A stretch of DNA of 39,603 nucleotides, from assembly GCA_013330915.1 (NCBI GenBank), contig DUHK01000056.1:1-39603 (forward strand), read 5' to 3'. Below are positions 7,287 to 14,736 of the stretch, in pieces; positions within the stretch are counted from its first letter, which is position 1; each line of letters opens with the position of its first letter. The DNA is from Methanosphaera sp. Its GTDB lineage: Archaea > Methanobacteriota > Methanobacteria > Methanobacteriales > Methanobacteriaceae. The notes under the pieces were generated by a model. The model made no database searches, was not told where the DNA came from, and saw only the letters and a list, made by a program, of their open reading frames with translations. A program made the translations under genes and the position numbers.

Positions 7287-8240
7287 TTAATCATATTCTG
7301 AAATTTTCTTTTCCTCTTGTAAGTTATCTTGTAGTAACTTATCCTGTTGTTCTTTTTCTTTGACTTTAATGATGTAATCAAGCATTTCATCAATAGTTGT
7401 TGAAACATCAATATTTTCTATTACTGGAATATTGTTCTTTTTTGCTACTCCAACAATGTAATCATGAGTTTTTCTAATTGAAGTGAAATTTTTCAAATAT
7501 CTTTTCAAAGGTCTTCTTGCCCATAACTGCCTACATCGGGAATAGAATCTTCCTTTATGTATTTCCTCATCGGATAATGCCAATACGAACATGTATACAT
7601 TAGGCCTGTTTAAAAGATCTTCATCAATAAAACCCGGAACTATATGAACCCCTTCAATGACTATGCTTATTCCTTCTTTTATGGAACGTTCTATTACTCC
7701 GGTTAAACCTACATTTACTGTTTCAACGTGATCTTTAAATCCAAGGAGTGTTTTATCAAATTCTGGTGGTGCAGGTGTTTTCAATGCATCTTCTGCAGTA
7801 TAACTTGATTCGAATAATGTTGGACATAATTCTTTGGATACCATTTTTCTCATTACTTCACGAATCATATCAGTACTGTGCATGTTTTTAATACCTAGTT
7901 TACTTGCCAGTTCAAAGGAAATGGATGATGTTCCTATACCTGAAGCTCCACCTATCAGTATAATCAATGGATCTTTTGATCTTCTAATCTGTTTCCAGAC
8001 AATGTATCTTTTTGCCAGTCCGGGATCATCTTTTTCTAGTCTTATTCGAACTCTGTTTATTAAATCTGGTATTGAAATAATATCCTGGCCATCATTTAGT
8101 ATTGATTCTTCTATTTCTGAAGCAATTTCGTATGCTTTATTTGGTTCCACATCTGAGCGAATTAACGATTTTGAAAGTATTCCTTTAGAAAATGGTTCCC
8201 TGTATTTTTTTCCACCAACTTCTCCTTCAACCATTAACAT
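7287..8240 (-). CDS. pgk2: 2-phosphoglycerate kinase
   Basis: This cytoplasmic kinase makes 2,3-bisphosphoglycerate, the precursor of the compatible solute cyclic 2,3-diphosphoglycerate found in Methanobacteriales. An N-terminal ATP-cone-like region (residues 1-90; EPFSKGILSKSLIRSDVEPNKAYEIASEIEE) precedes a P-loop kinase domain starting IILIGGASGIGTSS (about 93-106). The Walker A lysine position is Thr104. Other conserved parts are STDMIREVMR and VIEGVHIVPGF. The C-terminal tail from about 290 is charged and glutamine-rich. The start ATG has GGTGGTGAG five bases upstream. It is read leftward and convergent with fprA. Identification rests on the two-domain layout and overall family resemblance. 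Confidence 0.85.
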   Translation of the reverse strand: MLMVEGEVGGKKYREPFSKGILSKSLIRSDVEPNKAYEIASEIEESILNDGQDIISIPDLINRVRIRLEKDDPGLAKRYIVWKQIRRSKDPLIILIGGASGIGTSSISFELASKLGIKNMHSTDMIREVMRKMVSKELCPTLFESSYTAEDALKTPAPPEFDKTLLGFKDHVETVNVGLTGVIERSIKEGISIVIEGVHIVPGFIDEDLLNRPNVYMFVLALSDEEIHKGRFYSRCRQLWARRPLKRYLKNFTSIRKTHDYIVGVAKKNNIPVIENIDVSTTIDEMLDYIIKVKEKEQQDKLLQDNLQEEKKISEYD

Positions 8241-8458
8241 ATTCTCACCACCTGTATTATAGTTAAAATTTTAAATAAATTATCATTTAGTTATATGTTT
8301 TTTATTTAATATATCCTTTATTCAAACAGATATTAAAAATTATAAACATTATATTAAAAGAAATAATTATCAAGACAATATTCAATGAAAGTTAAAAAAT
8401 AATAGATAAAAGAAGGTGAAATAAGTTTAATTATTATAACTAAGTAAACTGTATTTTT

Positions 8459-8617
8459 TTAAGCTGCTTGGAACATGTCTTTTGTTGCACCGCATAAAGG
8501 ACATTTCCAATCATCAGGTAATTCTTCAAATAATGTACCTGGAGCTATACCGTGTGCCTCATCACCTTTTTCTGAGTCATATACCCATCCGCATAACATA
8601 CATTTATATTTTGCCAT
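8459..8617 (-). CDS. rub: Rubredoxin (52 aa)
   Basis: I translated this short gene directly. The product is 52 residues, MAKYKCMLCGWVYDSEKGD..., ending LPDDWKCPLCGATKDMFQAA. The two CxxCG knuckles (C6/C9 and C39/C42) bind one iron, and the spacing and length are those of canonical rubredoxins. It can donate electrons to rubrerythrin, superoxide reductase or FprA, all encoded within 4 kb. The start ATG at 8617 has GGAGTGAT four to five bases upstream. It lies 117 bases downstream of the DtxR-family regulator in the same direction, and U-rich sequence follows around 8389-8420. A longer plus-strand reading frame over this place is only its shadow. Confidence 0.95.
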   Translation of the reverse strand: MAKYKCMLCGWVYDSEKGDEAHGIAPGTLFEELPDDWKCPLCGATKDMFQAA

Positions 8618-8734
8618 AAAAATCACTCCGTTTCTTTATAATTATAATTTAATTTTCTTAATTAATATATTTTCATAATAACATGACAAATGTTAACTCT
8701 TATAATCCCAATTATCATTATACATAAAAAAAAA

Positions 8735-9451
8735 TTATTCTAAAAGTACAAAGAGATTATTTGTTAATTTTTTGCTTAATAACAACTCTTTATCTTCTAC
8801 CAATAATTTAACCGGCCCATTTAATGGTGAAGAATTAATTAATGTAATCTCGGTCTCCAATGTTATACCCATATCTAAAAATTCTTTTATGTCTTCATTA
8901 CTTCCTCTTATGAATTTAATTTTTCCAACTTGATTGGGTAACATGTTTCCTACTGCAACCAGGTTTTCAATTCTTTTAGGAATTTCTGATATACTTTGAA
9001 TTTTTGAACACTCGTAACATGTTGGTACGTCTAGACCGCATATTGGAATTATATTGTGATCATCTGGACATTCGTCAGGATATTCTAACAATTGACACAT
9101 TTTTCTTTCTGCTTCATCAGATAATGAATGTTCCATGGCACAAGCCTGTTCATGTAAATCTTCCATTTCAATACCGAGAGTGTTGTATAAGAATGATTCG
9201 AGTAACCTGTGCTTACGAACAATACTTCTTGCTATTTTATAACCCTTATCTGTTAATTTAACTCCCTTGTATTGATAGTAATTTACATAGCCCTCTTCTT
9301 CTAACTTTTTAAGCATTTGAGTAACACTGCCCGGAGCTATACCCAAATCCTTAGAAATCTCTGTTGTCTTGGCCATTCGATCTGAAAGACTTTTTTTGTA
9401 AATTGTTTCGAGATATTCCTCAACATTTTCACTAATAATTTTTCCATGCAT
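8735..9451 (-). CDS. DtxR/MntR-family metal-dependent regulator with FeoA domain
   Basis: This is a metal-sensing transcriptional repressor. The N-terminal winged helix (residues 1-70) contains ENVEEYLETIYKK and a recognition helix in APGSVTQMLKKLEEEGYV. The dimerisation and metal-binding domain has HEQACAMEHSLSDEAE, the canonical Cys/Glu/His ligand set. A cysteine-rich linker follows (CPDD, then CGLDVPTCYEC at about 138-148). The C-terminal domain (about 165-238) is a FeoA/SH3-like fold. The length of 238 residues is usual for three-domain members. Its place next to rubredoxin and the oxidative stress genes suggests iron control. GAGTG upstream is a weak ribosome binding site. AT-rich repeats of TTAATTA at 9470-9495 could be an operator. 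Confidence 0.9.
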   Translation of the reverse strand: MHGKIISENVEEYLETIYKKSLSDRMAKTTEISKDLGIAPGSVTQMLKKLEEEGYVNYYQYKGVKLTDKGYKIARSIVRKHRLLESFLYNTLGIEMEDLHEQACAMEHSLSDEAERKMCQLLEYPDECPDDHNIIPICGLDVPTCYECSKIQSISEIPKRIENLVAVGNMLPNQVGKIKFIRGSNEDIKEFLDMGITLETEITLINSSPLNGPVKLLVEDKELLLSKKLTNNLFVLLE

Positions 9452-9548
9452 TTTAAAACACTCAAGTAATTAACATTGTATTATTAATTAATATTTATAG
9501 AACTGATTAATATAAATTTATCTCAGAACTATTTATGATTAACTAAAT

Positions 9549-11018
9549 TTATAATAATATTGATTTTAATTCTCTTCTAAGCAATTTCCAGTTGTTTACA
9601 CGAGGCAATTCATCGACAGTAAATATTTTTCTAGGAATTTTATATCTGGCTAAATTATTCTTAGCATATTCAATTAAACCATCTTCATCTTCACCATCTT
9701 TCCATATTACCGCTGCTGCTGGTATTTCACCCCTATGTTCATGAGGAATACTGAATATTGCTATTTCATCAACGGAATCATAGGCAATCAACACTTCTTC
9801 CACTTCTGTAGGATATATTTTCCAACCTGACATGATTATCATGTCTTTTTTACGGTCTGTTATGAACAACCTGTTATTTTCATCAAGATAACCAATATCA
9901 CCGGACAGATACCATCCCTCTGACGTGAAAGTTTCCTTGTTTGCTTCAGGTCGATTCCAATATCCTTTTGCTGTTGACGGTCCCCTTAATGCTATTTCTC
10001 CCTGTTGATTAATGTCAAGTTCAATATTTGGATTTTCAGTATCAACTATTTTTACTTCTGTAAAACATACGGGATGTCCAACACTTTCATATCTATCAGC
10101 TGCAGAATAATCTTCAGGTCTGATAACCGTACCTGTTCCGATGACTATTGTTTCTGATGATCCGTAGGCATTGAGAATTGGTATTCCATATTTTTTGTAG
10201 AATTTTTTCCATGTATCCTGATGTAAAGGACCTCCACCAGATACCATACATTTAACGGAGTATAATTTATTTGAAACCAGATCAGGATTTGAAATTATTG
10301 AATGTATAACAGGAGGCATACCTGTTGCATGCGTAACATTATTTTCATATATTATGTCAAGATATTGCGGAAAAGTATAACTGTTTTTAGTTATACATAG
10401 TGCTGCTGCTCTTAATGCTGATATTGCCCATGAAATACCTACATGTGCCATAGGATAAATGCAAAACATCACACTATCCTGGGTCATTTTTAGGACATCA
10501 CATTCATTTTGTATTGCACTAAACCAGTTACCATGGGTTAACATTGCACCTTTTGGTTTTCCTGTTGTTCCACTAGTGTACTGTAGTTGACATAAATCAT
10601 CCCATGAAGTATTGGCAGCTTCCAATATTTCATCATTTTTATACTCATCCAGAACTGGAATTATATATGTATCGAGTTCCAATTCAGGAATTTTTTCGTC
10701 TGTAATTATTAGTTTTGCTTGAGAATCTTCGGCATAATACTTTAATTCAGGTATTGTGTAAATACGGTTTGTTGGTACGGCAACTGCCCCTATACGCCAC
10801 AATGCTAAAAATGAAAATAGATACTCCGGAGAATTATTTAAATAAATTAAAACCCTGTCCCCTTTTTCTACTCCAAGATCCATTAATTGTCTGCCCAGAT
10901 GTGAAATAATTCCCAGTATGTCCCTTGAATTATATTTTATTCCCCTGTCTATTGAGTAATATACCGGTTTATCCAATCTACATGAGTTTGCATCTAAAAA
11001 AGTTGTTACATTAATCAT
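9549..11018 (-). CDS. AMP-forming acyl-CoA synthetase/ligase-like enzyme
   Basis: This member of the ANL superfamily activates a carboxylic acid with ATP and transfers it to CoA or another acceptor. Motifs in order: YTSGTTGKPKGA (P-loop-like A3), NAYGSSETIVIG, GWYLSGDIGYLDENNRLFITDRKKDMIIMSGWKIYP (A7-A8 hinge), and a C-terminal catalytic lysine in PRVNNWKLLRREL, where the usual GK is WK. The substrate cannot be read from sequence; the 489-residue length fits medium- or short-chain and aryl-CoA ligases. I take the ATG at 11018 as the start because AAGG sits eight bases upstream, whereas the in-frame TTG at 11024 abuts it. The DtxR gene follows 97 bases downstream. Confidence 0.85.
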   Translation of the reverse strand: MINVTTFLDANSCRLDKPVYYSIDRGIKYNSRDILGIISHLGRQLMDLGVEKGDRVLIYLNNSPEYLFSFLALWRIGAVAVPTNRIYTIPELKYYAEDSQAKLIITDEKIPELELDTYIIPVLDEYKNDEILEAANTSWDDLCQLQYTSGTTGKPKGAMLTHGNWFSAIQNECDVLKMTQDSVMFCIYPMAHVGISWAISALRAAALCITKNSYTFPQYLDIIYENNVTHATGMPPVIHSIISNPDLVSNKLYSVKCMVSGGGPLHQDTWKKFYKKYGIPILNAYGSSETIVIGTGTVIRPEDYSAADRYESVGHPVCFTEVKIVDTENPNIELDINQQGEIALRGPSTAKGYWNRPEANKETFTSEGWYLSGDIGYLDENNRLFITDRKKDMIIMSGWKIYPTEVEEVLIAYDSVDEIAIFSIPHEHRGEIPAAAVIWKDGEDEDGLIEYAKNNLARYKIPRKIFTVDELPRVNNWKLLRRELKSILL

Positions 11019-11128
11019 ATTCAATCCTTCACTTAATATCTATAGTACATATATGTGATTTTTAATATAAACATTTTAAAAAAAACAGTTAGAAAAAAAG
11101 AGAAAAAGGAGATTATAATTTGTCAGGA

Positions 11129-12091
11129 TTAGTAGTATAACTGTGCCAGCCAATCTACACTTAGGTACCTTTCACCTGTATCAGGTAATATTGCTACAAT
11201 AGTTTTTCCCTTATTTTCCGGTCTTTTGGCCAATTCTATTGCTGCGTGTATTGCTGCTCCTGAAGATATTCCTGCAAGGATTCCTTCTTTTTGTGCTAGA
11301 TTGATTGTTCCTTGACCTGCATCTTCGTCAGTTACTGTGATTACTTCATCAACCAGTTCCAAATCAAGATTGTCTGCGACGAATCCCGGACTTATTCCCT
11401 GTATTTTATGTGGTCCTTTCACGCCTTTGGATATAATAGGTGATGATGCAGCTTCCACTACCACAAGTTGGAAGTCCTCTTTTTTAGGTTTGATTGCTCT
11501 TGCAATTCCTGTTGCTGTTCCTCCGGTTCCTGCAGCTGATACTACTATGTCAACATTTCCGTCTGTGTCAGTGTATATTTCTTCTCCGGTTAATATTTCA
11601 TGTATTTTAGGGTTTGCTTTATTTTCAAATTGTTGTAGAATAAAAGAGTTTTCAATTTCTTCATGTGCTTTGTTTGCTTCTTCTATTGCTCCAGGTATAC
11701 CGTTTGATGCTGGTGTTTCAATCAGTTCTGCTCCGAAGATTTTGATTAATTTCTTTCTTTCTTCTGAAAAGTTTTCAGGAAGGAATATTTTTAATTTATA
11801 TCCTTTTGCTGCTGCTGCAAAAGCCAAACCGATTCCTGTATTTCCACTTGTTGGTTCTATAAGTACTGTGTCCTTGTTAATTTTTCCTTCTTTTTCTGCT
11901 TCTTCAATTAATGACACTGCTACCCTATCTTTAACACTGCTAACTGGGTTGAATGATTCAACTTTCACCAATACTTCCGCATCCAAACCTTCTGTTAATT
12001 TGTTTATTTTAACCAATGGAGTATTTCCTATTGTTTCAGTGATATCGTTTGCTATTGGTTTTTTTAGTATTTCTATGTTTTCTATTGCCAT
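11129..12091 (-). CDS. cysK: Cysteine synthase A (O-acetylserine sulfhydrylase)
   Basis: A PLP enzyme that makes cysteine from O-acetylserine and sulfide. The PLP lysine is in NPVSSVKDR (K54), the substrate loop is PTSGNTGIG, and the phosphate-binding glycine loop is SAAGTGGTATG. The C-terminal SSGAAIHAAIELAKR and LPDTGERYLS are family-typical. The ATG at 12091 is chosen: GGAAGTGA precedes it, and the in-frame GTG three codons upstream lies inside that ribosome binding site. It is divergent from cysE, the enzyme making its substrate, so together they form a complete bacterial-type cysteine pathway. Methanogens more often make cysteine on tRNA, so horizontal acquisition is plausible (inference). 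Confidence 0.95.
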   Translation of the reverse strand: MAIENIEILKKPIANDITETIGNTPLVKINKLTEGLDAEVLVKVESFNPVSSVKDRVAVSLIEEAEKEGKINKDTVLIEPTSGNTGIGLAFAAAAKGYKLKIFLPENFSEERKKLIKIFGAELIETPASNGIPGAIEEANKAHEEIENSFILQQFENKANPKIHEILTGEEIYTDTDGNVDIVVSAAGTGGTATGIARAIKPKKEDFQLVVVEAASSPIISKGVKGPHKIQGISPGFVADNLDLELVDEVITVTDEDAGQGTINLAQKEGILAGISSGAAIHAAIELAKRPENKGKTIVAILPDTGERYLSVDWLAQLYY

Positions 12092-12412
12092 TTTTTTCAC
12101 TTCCTTTTTTTATTATACGTTAATTATTAATTTATTTTTCATTTGTTAAAGTATTATTTTATATAAATTCTTTTTTTAATAAATATAAACATACATAACA
12201 GTGATATAATTTATTAAATTTAAAAATCACTGTTTTAAACTAATTTTGAAAAATTTTATTTTTAATCCCATCATATAATAATTGAATTACATAATATATA
12301 AATATAACAATTGTTATATTATTAGTTGAAGAGTATATACATAAATAGAATTAAAAATAAAGATATATAAAGAGATTTAATTTTAAAAAAAAGAATGAAC
12401 GGAATTAAAAAT
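12092..12412. promoter_or_regulatory. Divergent cysK/cysE promoter region with two dyads
   Basis: On the minus strand a TATA box (TTTATATAA, 12159-12167) serves cysK. On the plus strand TATATA at 12364-12369 serves cysE, predicting a start site near 12390-12396. Two dyads lie between. The 9-base arms AACAGTGAT (12197-12205) and ATCACTGTT (12226-12234) are separated by 20 bases, upstream of the cysK TATA box. A perfect palindrome with 10-base arms (AATATAACAA and its complement) fills 12301-12320, upstream of the cysE TATA box. No small gene is visible. Confidence 0.5.
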
Positions 12413-13120
12413 ATGTTTGAAGGAATAAAGGAAGACATAAACACTGTTTTCTCAAACGATCCTGCCGCAAAAAGTACTATTGAAGTATTGTTATGCTATC
12501 CAGGATTACATGCCATTTGGTTACATAAAATAGCACATTGGTTCTGGAAAAAAAATCATTACCTGACAGGACGATACATTTCACACATAAACAGATTCTT
12601 AACCGGAATTGAAATACATCCCGGTGCTACAATAGGAAAAAGATTTTTCATAGATCATGGAATGGGAATAGTGATTGGTGAAACAACAATCATAGGTGAT
12701 GATGTACTTTTATATAAGGGTGTGGTACTCGGAGGAACCAGTCTTGAAAAAGAAAAAAGACACCCAACAATAAAAAACAATGTGGTTGTCGGAACAGGAG
12801 CTATAGTACTTGGAGACATAGAAATTGGTGAAAACTGTAAAATAGGAGCAGGATCTGTAGTCACAAAATCAGCACCACCTAACTCAACCATTGTAGGTAT
12901 TCCTGGAAAAACATTAGAATCAATTAAAAATCAAAATAAGAATACACACGATTTAGAACACGGAAAAATACCTGACCCAATTACAGACATACTTAACTCC
13001 ATAATAAAAAGACAGGAAGAAATAGAAAAAATTGTCTTCAACAAAAACTATTCGGAAGAAGATCAAAAAATGATGTACAAGGAACTAAGAGAATTATGTG
13101 ATAGTGATAAAGAGGAATAA
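12413..13120 (+). CDS. cysE: Serine O-acetyltransferase
   Basis: Transfers acetyl from acetyl-CoA to serine, giving the CysK substrate. The N-terminal helical part (MFEGIKEDINTVFSNDPAAKS) is followed by a left-handed beta helix of hexapeptide repeats (about residues 60-170). The active-site signature IDHGMGIVIGETTIIGDDV and the loop GTSLEKEKRHPTIKNN are present. I prefer the ATG at 12413: family members begin MF, and GGAAT lies seven bases upstream. The in-frame ATG at 12395 would fall at the predicted transcript start. The C-terminal extension (about 175-235) is charged and may bind CysK or be disordered. It is convergent with the pilin gene, sharing a hairpin. Confidence 0.93.
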   Translation: MFEGIKEDINTVFSNDPAAKSTIEVLLCYPGLHAIWLHKIAHWFWKKNHYLTGRYISHINRFLTGIEIHPGATIGKRFFIDHGMGIVIGETTIIGDDVLLYKGVVLGGTSLEKEKRHPTIKNNVVVGTGAIVLGDIEIGENCKIGAGSVVTKSAPPNSTIVGIPGKTLESIKNQNKNTHDLEHGKIPDPITDILNSIIKRQEEIEKIVFNKNYSEEDQKMMYKELRELCDSDKEE

Positions 13121-13130
13121 TCCTCTTTAT
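13107..13130. terminator. Bidirectional hairpin shared by cysE and pilin stop codons
   Basis: Perfect 10-base arms, ATAAAGAGGA (13107-13116) and TCCTCTTTAT (13121-13130), enclose the loop ATAA. The cysE stop is at 13118-13120 and the leftward pilin stop at 13127-13129, so one compact hairpin spans both gene ends with only six bases between the genes. Confidence 0.6.
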
Positions 13131-13591
13131 TTAAAATTTACATTTATACTACCTGTACCATTAGAATACTTAATATATTTAACCTCCGTATTATGATACC
13201 ACGACTTTTTTAAATAGACATAATGATTATTAACATGTCCATTAAAACTCACATCACATGGAACTTCAACATTCAACTTCTTTACGGAACTATCAGAAAA
13301 TGTTAATGTAGTCGACAGAAACTTTTTATCAGCATTTTCAACATAAAACAATTTCATATCACAGGGTACGAATACACTGATTCTACGTTTAGATTCAACA
13401 TCCAATGAATATACCAGTTTAATATTCTTTTGAATTTCCACTAACAAACTTTTTATTTCAATTGCAGTTATTACATCATTTGAAGTTTCCACCGCATTGA
13501 ATATTAATGGAATAGTGATAATGGATAAAATCATCAAAAATACAAAAAACATCAACAAATATTCCAATGCCACTTGTCCTTTACTATCCAT
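13127..13591 (-). CDS. Class III signal peptide (pilin-like) protein
   Basis: The 154-residue protein starts MDSKGQVALEYLLMFFVFLMILSI. KG followed by QxxxEYL matches the euryarchaeal class III (DUF361-type) prepilin signal, predicting cleavage between Gly5 and Gln6 and Glu at mature position 5. One hydrophobic helix (about 9-33) would form the pilus core. The rest is a beta-rich exported domain with two cysteines (in VPCDM and VPCDV) that could form a disulfide. The start ATG overlaps the stop of the upstream peptidase gene (TGATG), so translation is coupled. It may build a small surface pilus or a pseudopilus. The exact role is not known. Confidence 0.8.
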   Translation of the reverse strand: MDSKGQVALEYLLMFFVFLMILSIITIPLIFNAVETSNDVITAIEIKSLLVEIQKNIKLVYSLDVESKRRISVFVPCDMKLFYVENADKKFLSTTLTFSDSSVKKLNVEVPCDVSFNGHVNNHYVYLKKSWYHNTEVKYIKYSNGTGSINVNFK

Positions 13592-14706
13592 CAGATCATC
13601 CCCAGGAATAATAAGATTAATTCATAAGTATTTCCTATACATATTGTAATTAATAACCCCGCGAATATGAAAGGAGCAAATGACAATCCATCCTTAATTT
13701 TAACAACATCCTTTTCATAATTATTTTTTATTAAAAGTATGTCTCGCGAAGACAAACCTGCAGACTTCATACCACAAATCAGATTTTTTTCTGCTTTATT
13801 TAAAAAAATATCCCTCATGTTCTGGAGGGTAGTATTTTTTTTGAATAAATATCGGCCATTTTCATAATAGAAGGGATATGCTAAAATCATTCCTTCCATT
13901 AACTCATTCTTATCAACATCCCTTGTAAAGACATCCCTGAATATTCCCATTCGAATAGTATTTCTTATGCTTATCAAAATCATCAGAATAATAAATTCAC
14001 ATGTGTAACTTATAATCGTATATGATAAGAATTCCTTAATTAACACAAGTAGAGACAAAATTAATAAAAAGAAATCATGTTTCATTACTTTAATCAGTAT
14101 ACCTGTAACAACCAGTAAAAAAATGATTTTTAAGAATATGTCATATACATTCAATTGTTGAATAATATCATATGAAATTATAAGTGAATTTAATGAAAGG
14201 AATACCTCCTTATAATTCAAAGTCTTCTTTAAATCATTGATTAAATAAGGTTTATCATTAATTATTTTGATTAATACAATTATCATTATCACGGGAACTA
14301 TTGCCAGAACACTATTGAAAATTAACAAAAATGTTGGAATTTTAAATGATCCCAGATTAAAGGGCAATACAAGATTCAGACAGACATAAGTCGGGATGAC
14401 TTCTAAAAATTCAGGTATGAAAATAGTAGATACTGCCGTCAACAGTTTTACATCCCCTCCTGCCCATACTCCAAAATGCCATAAAATGTATGAGAAGACA
14501 AAAACAAGGATTATTGAAAGATAATAAAAATAATTAAAAACATGTATTATCTGGAAATAAATTGTAACCAGGACTATTCCCGTAAAAAACAGGAATACAT
14601 TCAATTTATTTGGTATGATCTGGTGTTTTACATCAGTATATGTTGCAATTAAACAACATATAATTACTAAAAATAATGCTAAAATCTTGATATAATCTAA
14701 ATTCAT
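13591..14706 (-). CDS. eppA: A24-family prepilin peptidase (EppA/FlaK-like)
   Basis: An integral membrane aspartyl protease that removes the short leader of prepilins. The two catalytic aspartates are D25 in TDVKHQIIPN and D85 in WAGGDVKLL, the archaeal form of the GxGD motif. At 371 residues with many membrane helices (about ten), it is longer than bacterial PilD-core enzymes and resembles the extended EppA-type peptidases that cut class III signals. The next gene is a class III pilin overlapping by one base, so enzyme and substrate are encoded together. No good ribosome binding site precedes the ATG at 14706. A U-tract of pyrG lies just upstream, so a short-leader transcript is possible. 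The symbol is tentative. Confidence 0.82.
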   Translation of the reverse strand: MNLDYIKILALFLVIICCLIATYTDVKHQIIPNKLNVFLFFTGIVLVTIYFQIIHVFNYFYYLSIILVFVFSYILWHFGVWAGGDVKLLTAVSTIFIPEFLEVIPTYVCLNLVLPFNLGSFKIPTFLLIFNSVLAIVPVIMIIVLIKIINDKPYLINDLKKTLNYKEVFLSLNSLIISYDIIQQLNVYDIFLKIIFLLVVTGILIKVMKHDFFLLILSLLVLIKEFLSYTIISYTCEFIILMILISIRNTIRMGIFRDVFTRDVDKNELMEGMILAYPFYYENGRYLFKKNTTLQNMRDIFLNKAEKNLICGMKSAGLSSRDILLIKNNYEKDVVKIKDGLSFAPFIFAGLLITICIGNTYELILLFLGMI

Positions 14707-14717
14707 AATATATTTCT

Positions 14718-14736
14718 AAAAAAAAGGGAAGAAGGA
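14718..14736 (-). terminator. pyrG U-tract
   Basis: Immediately after the pyrG stop the minus strand reads CCTTCTTCCC and then a run of eight T. This is a U-tract that should separate pyrG from the peptidase-pilin pair. Confidence 0.4.

Noticed and set aside
8475..8678. Plus-strand frame of 67 codons
   Set aside because: It lies over the rubredoxin gene, which has both cysteine knuckles and a good ribosome binding site on the other strand.
9470..9495. TTAATTA repeats upstream of the DtxR gene as an operator
   Set aside because: The spacing is irregular and the motif is pure A/T, so I mention it only in the gene entry.
11337..12149. 270-codon open frame on the plus strand
   Set aside because: It is antisense to cysK, whose product is fully conserved; composition bias leaves the opposite strand open.
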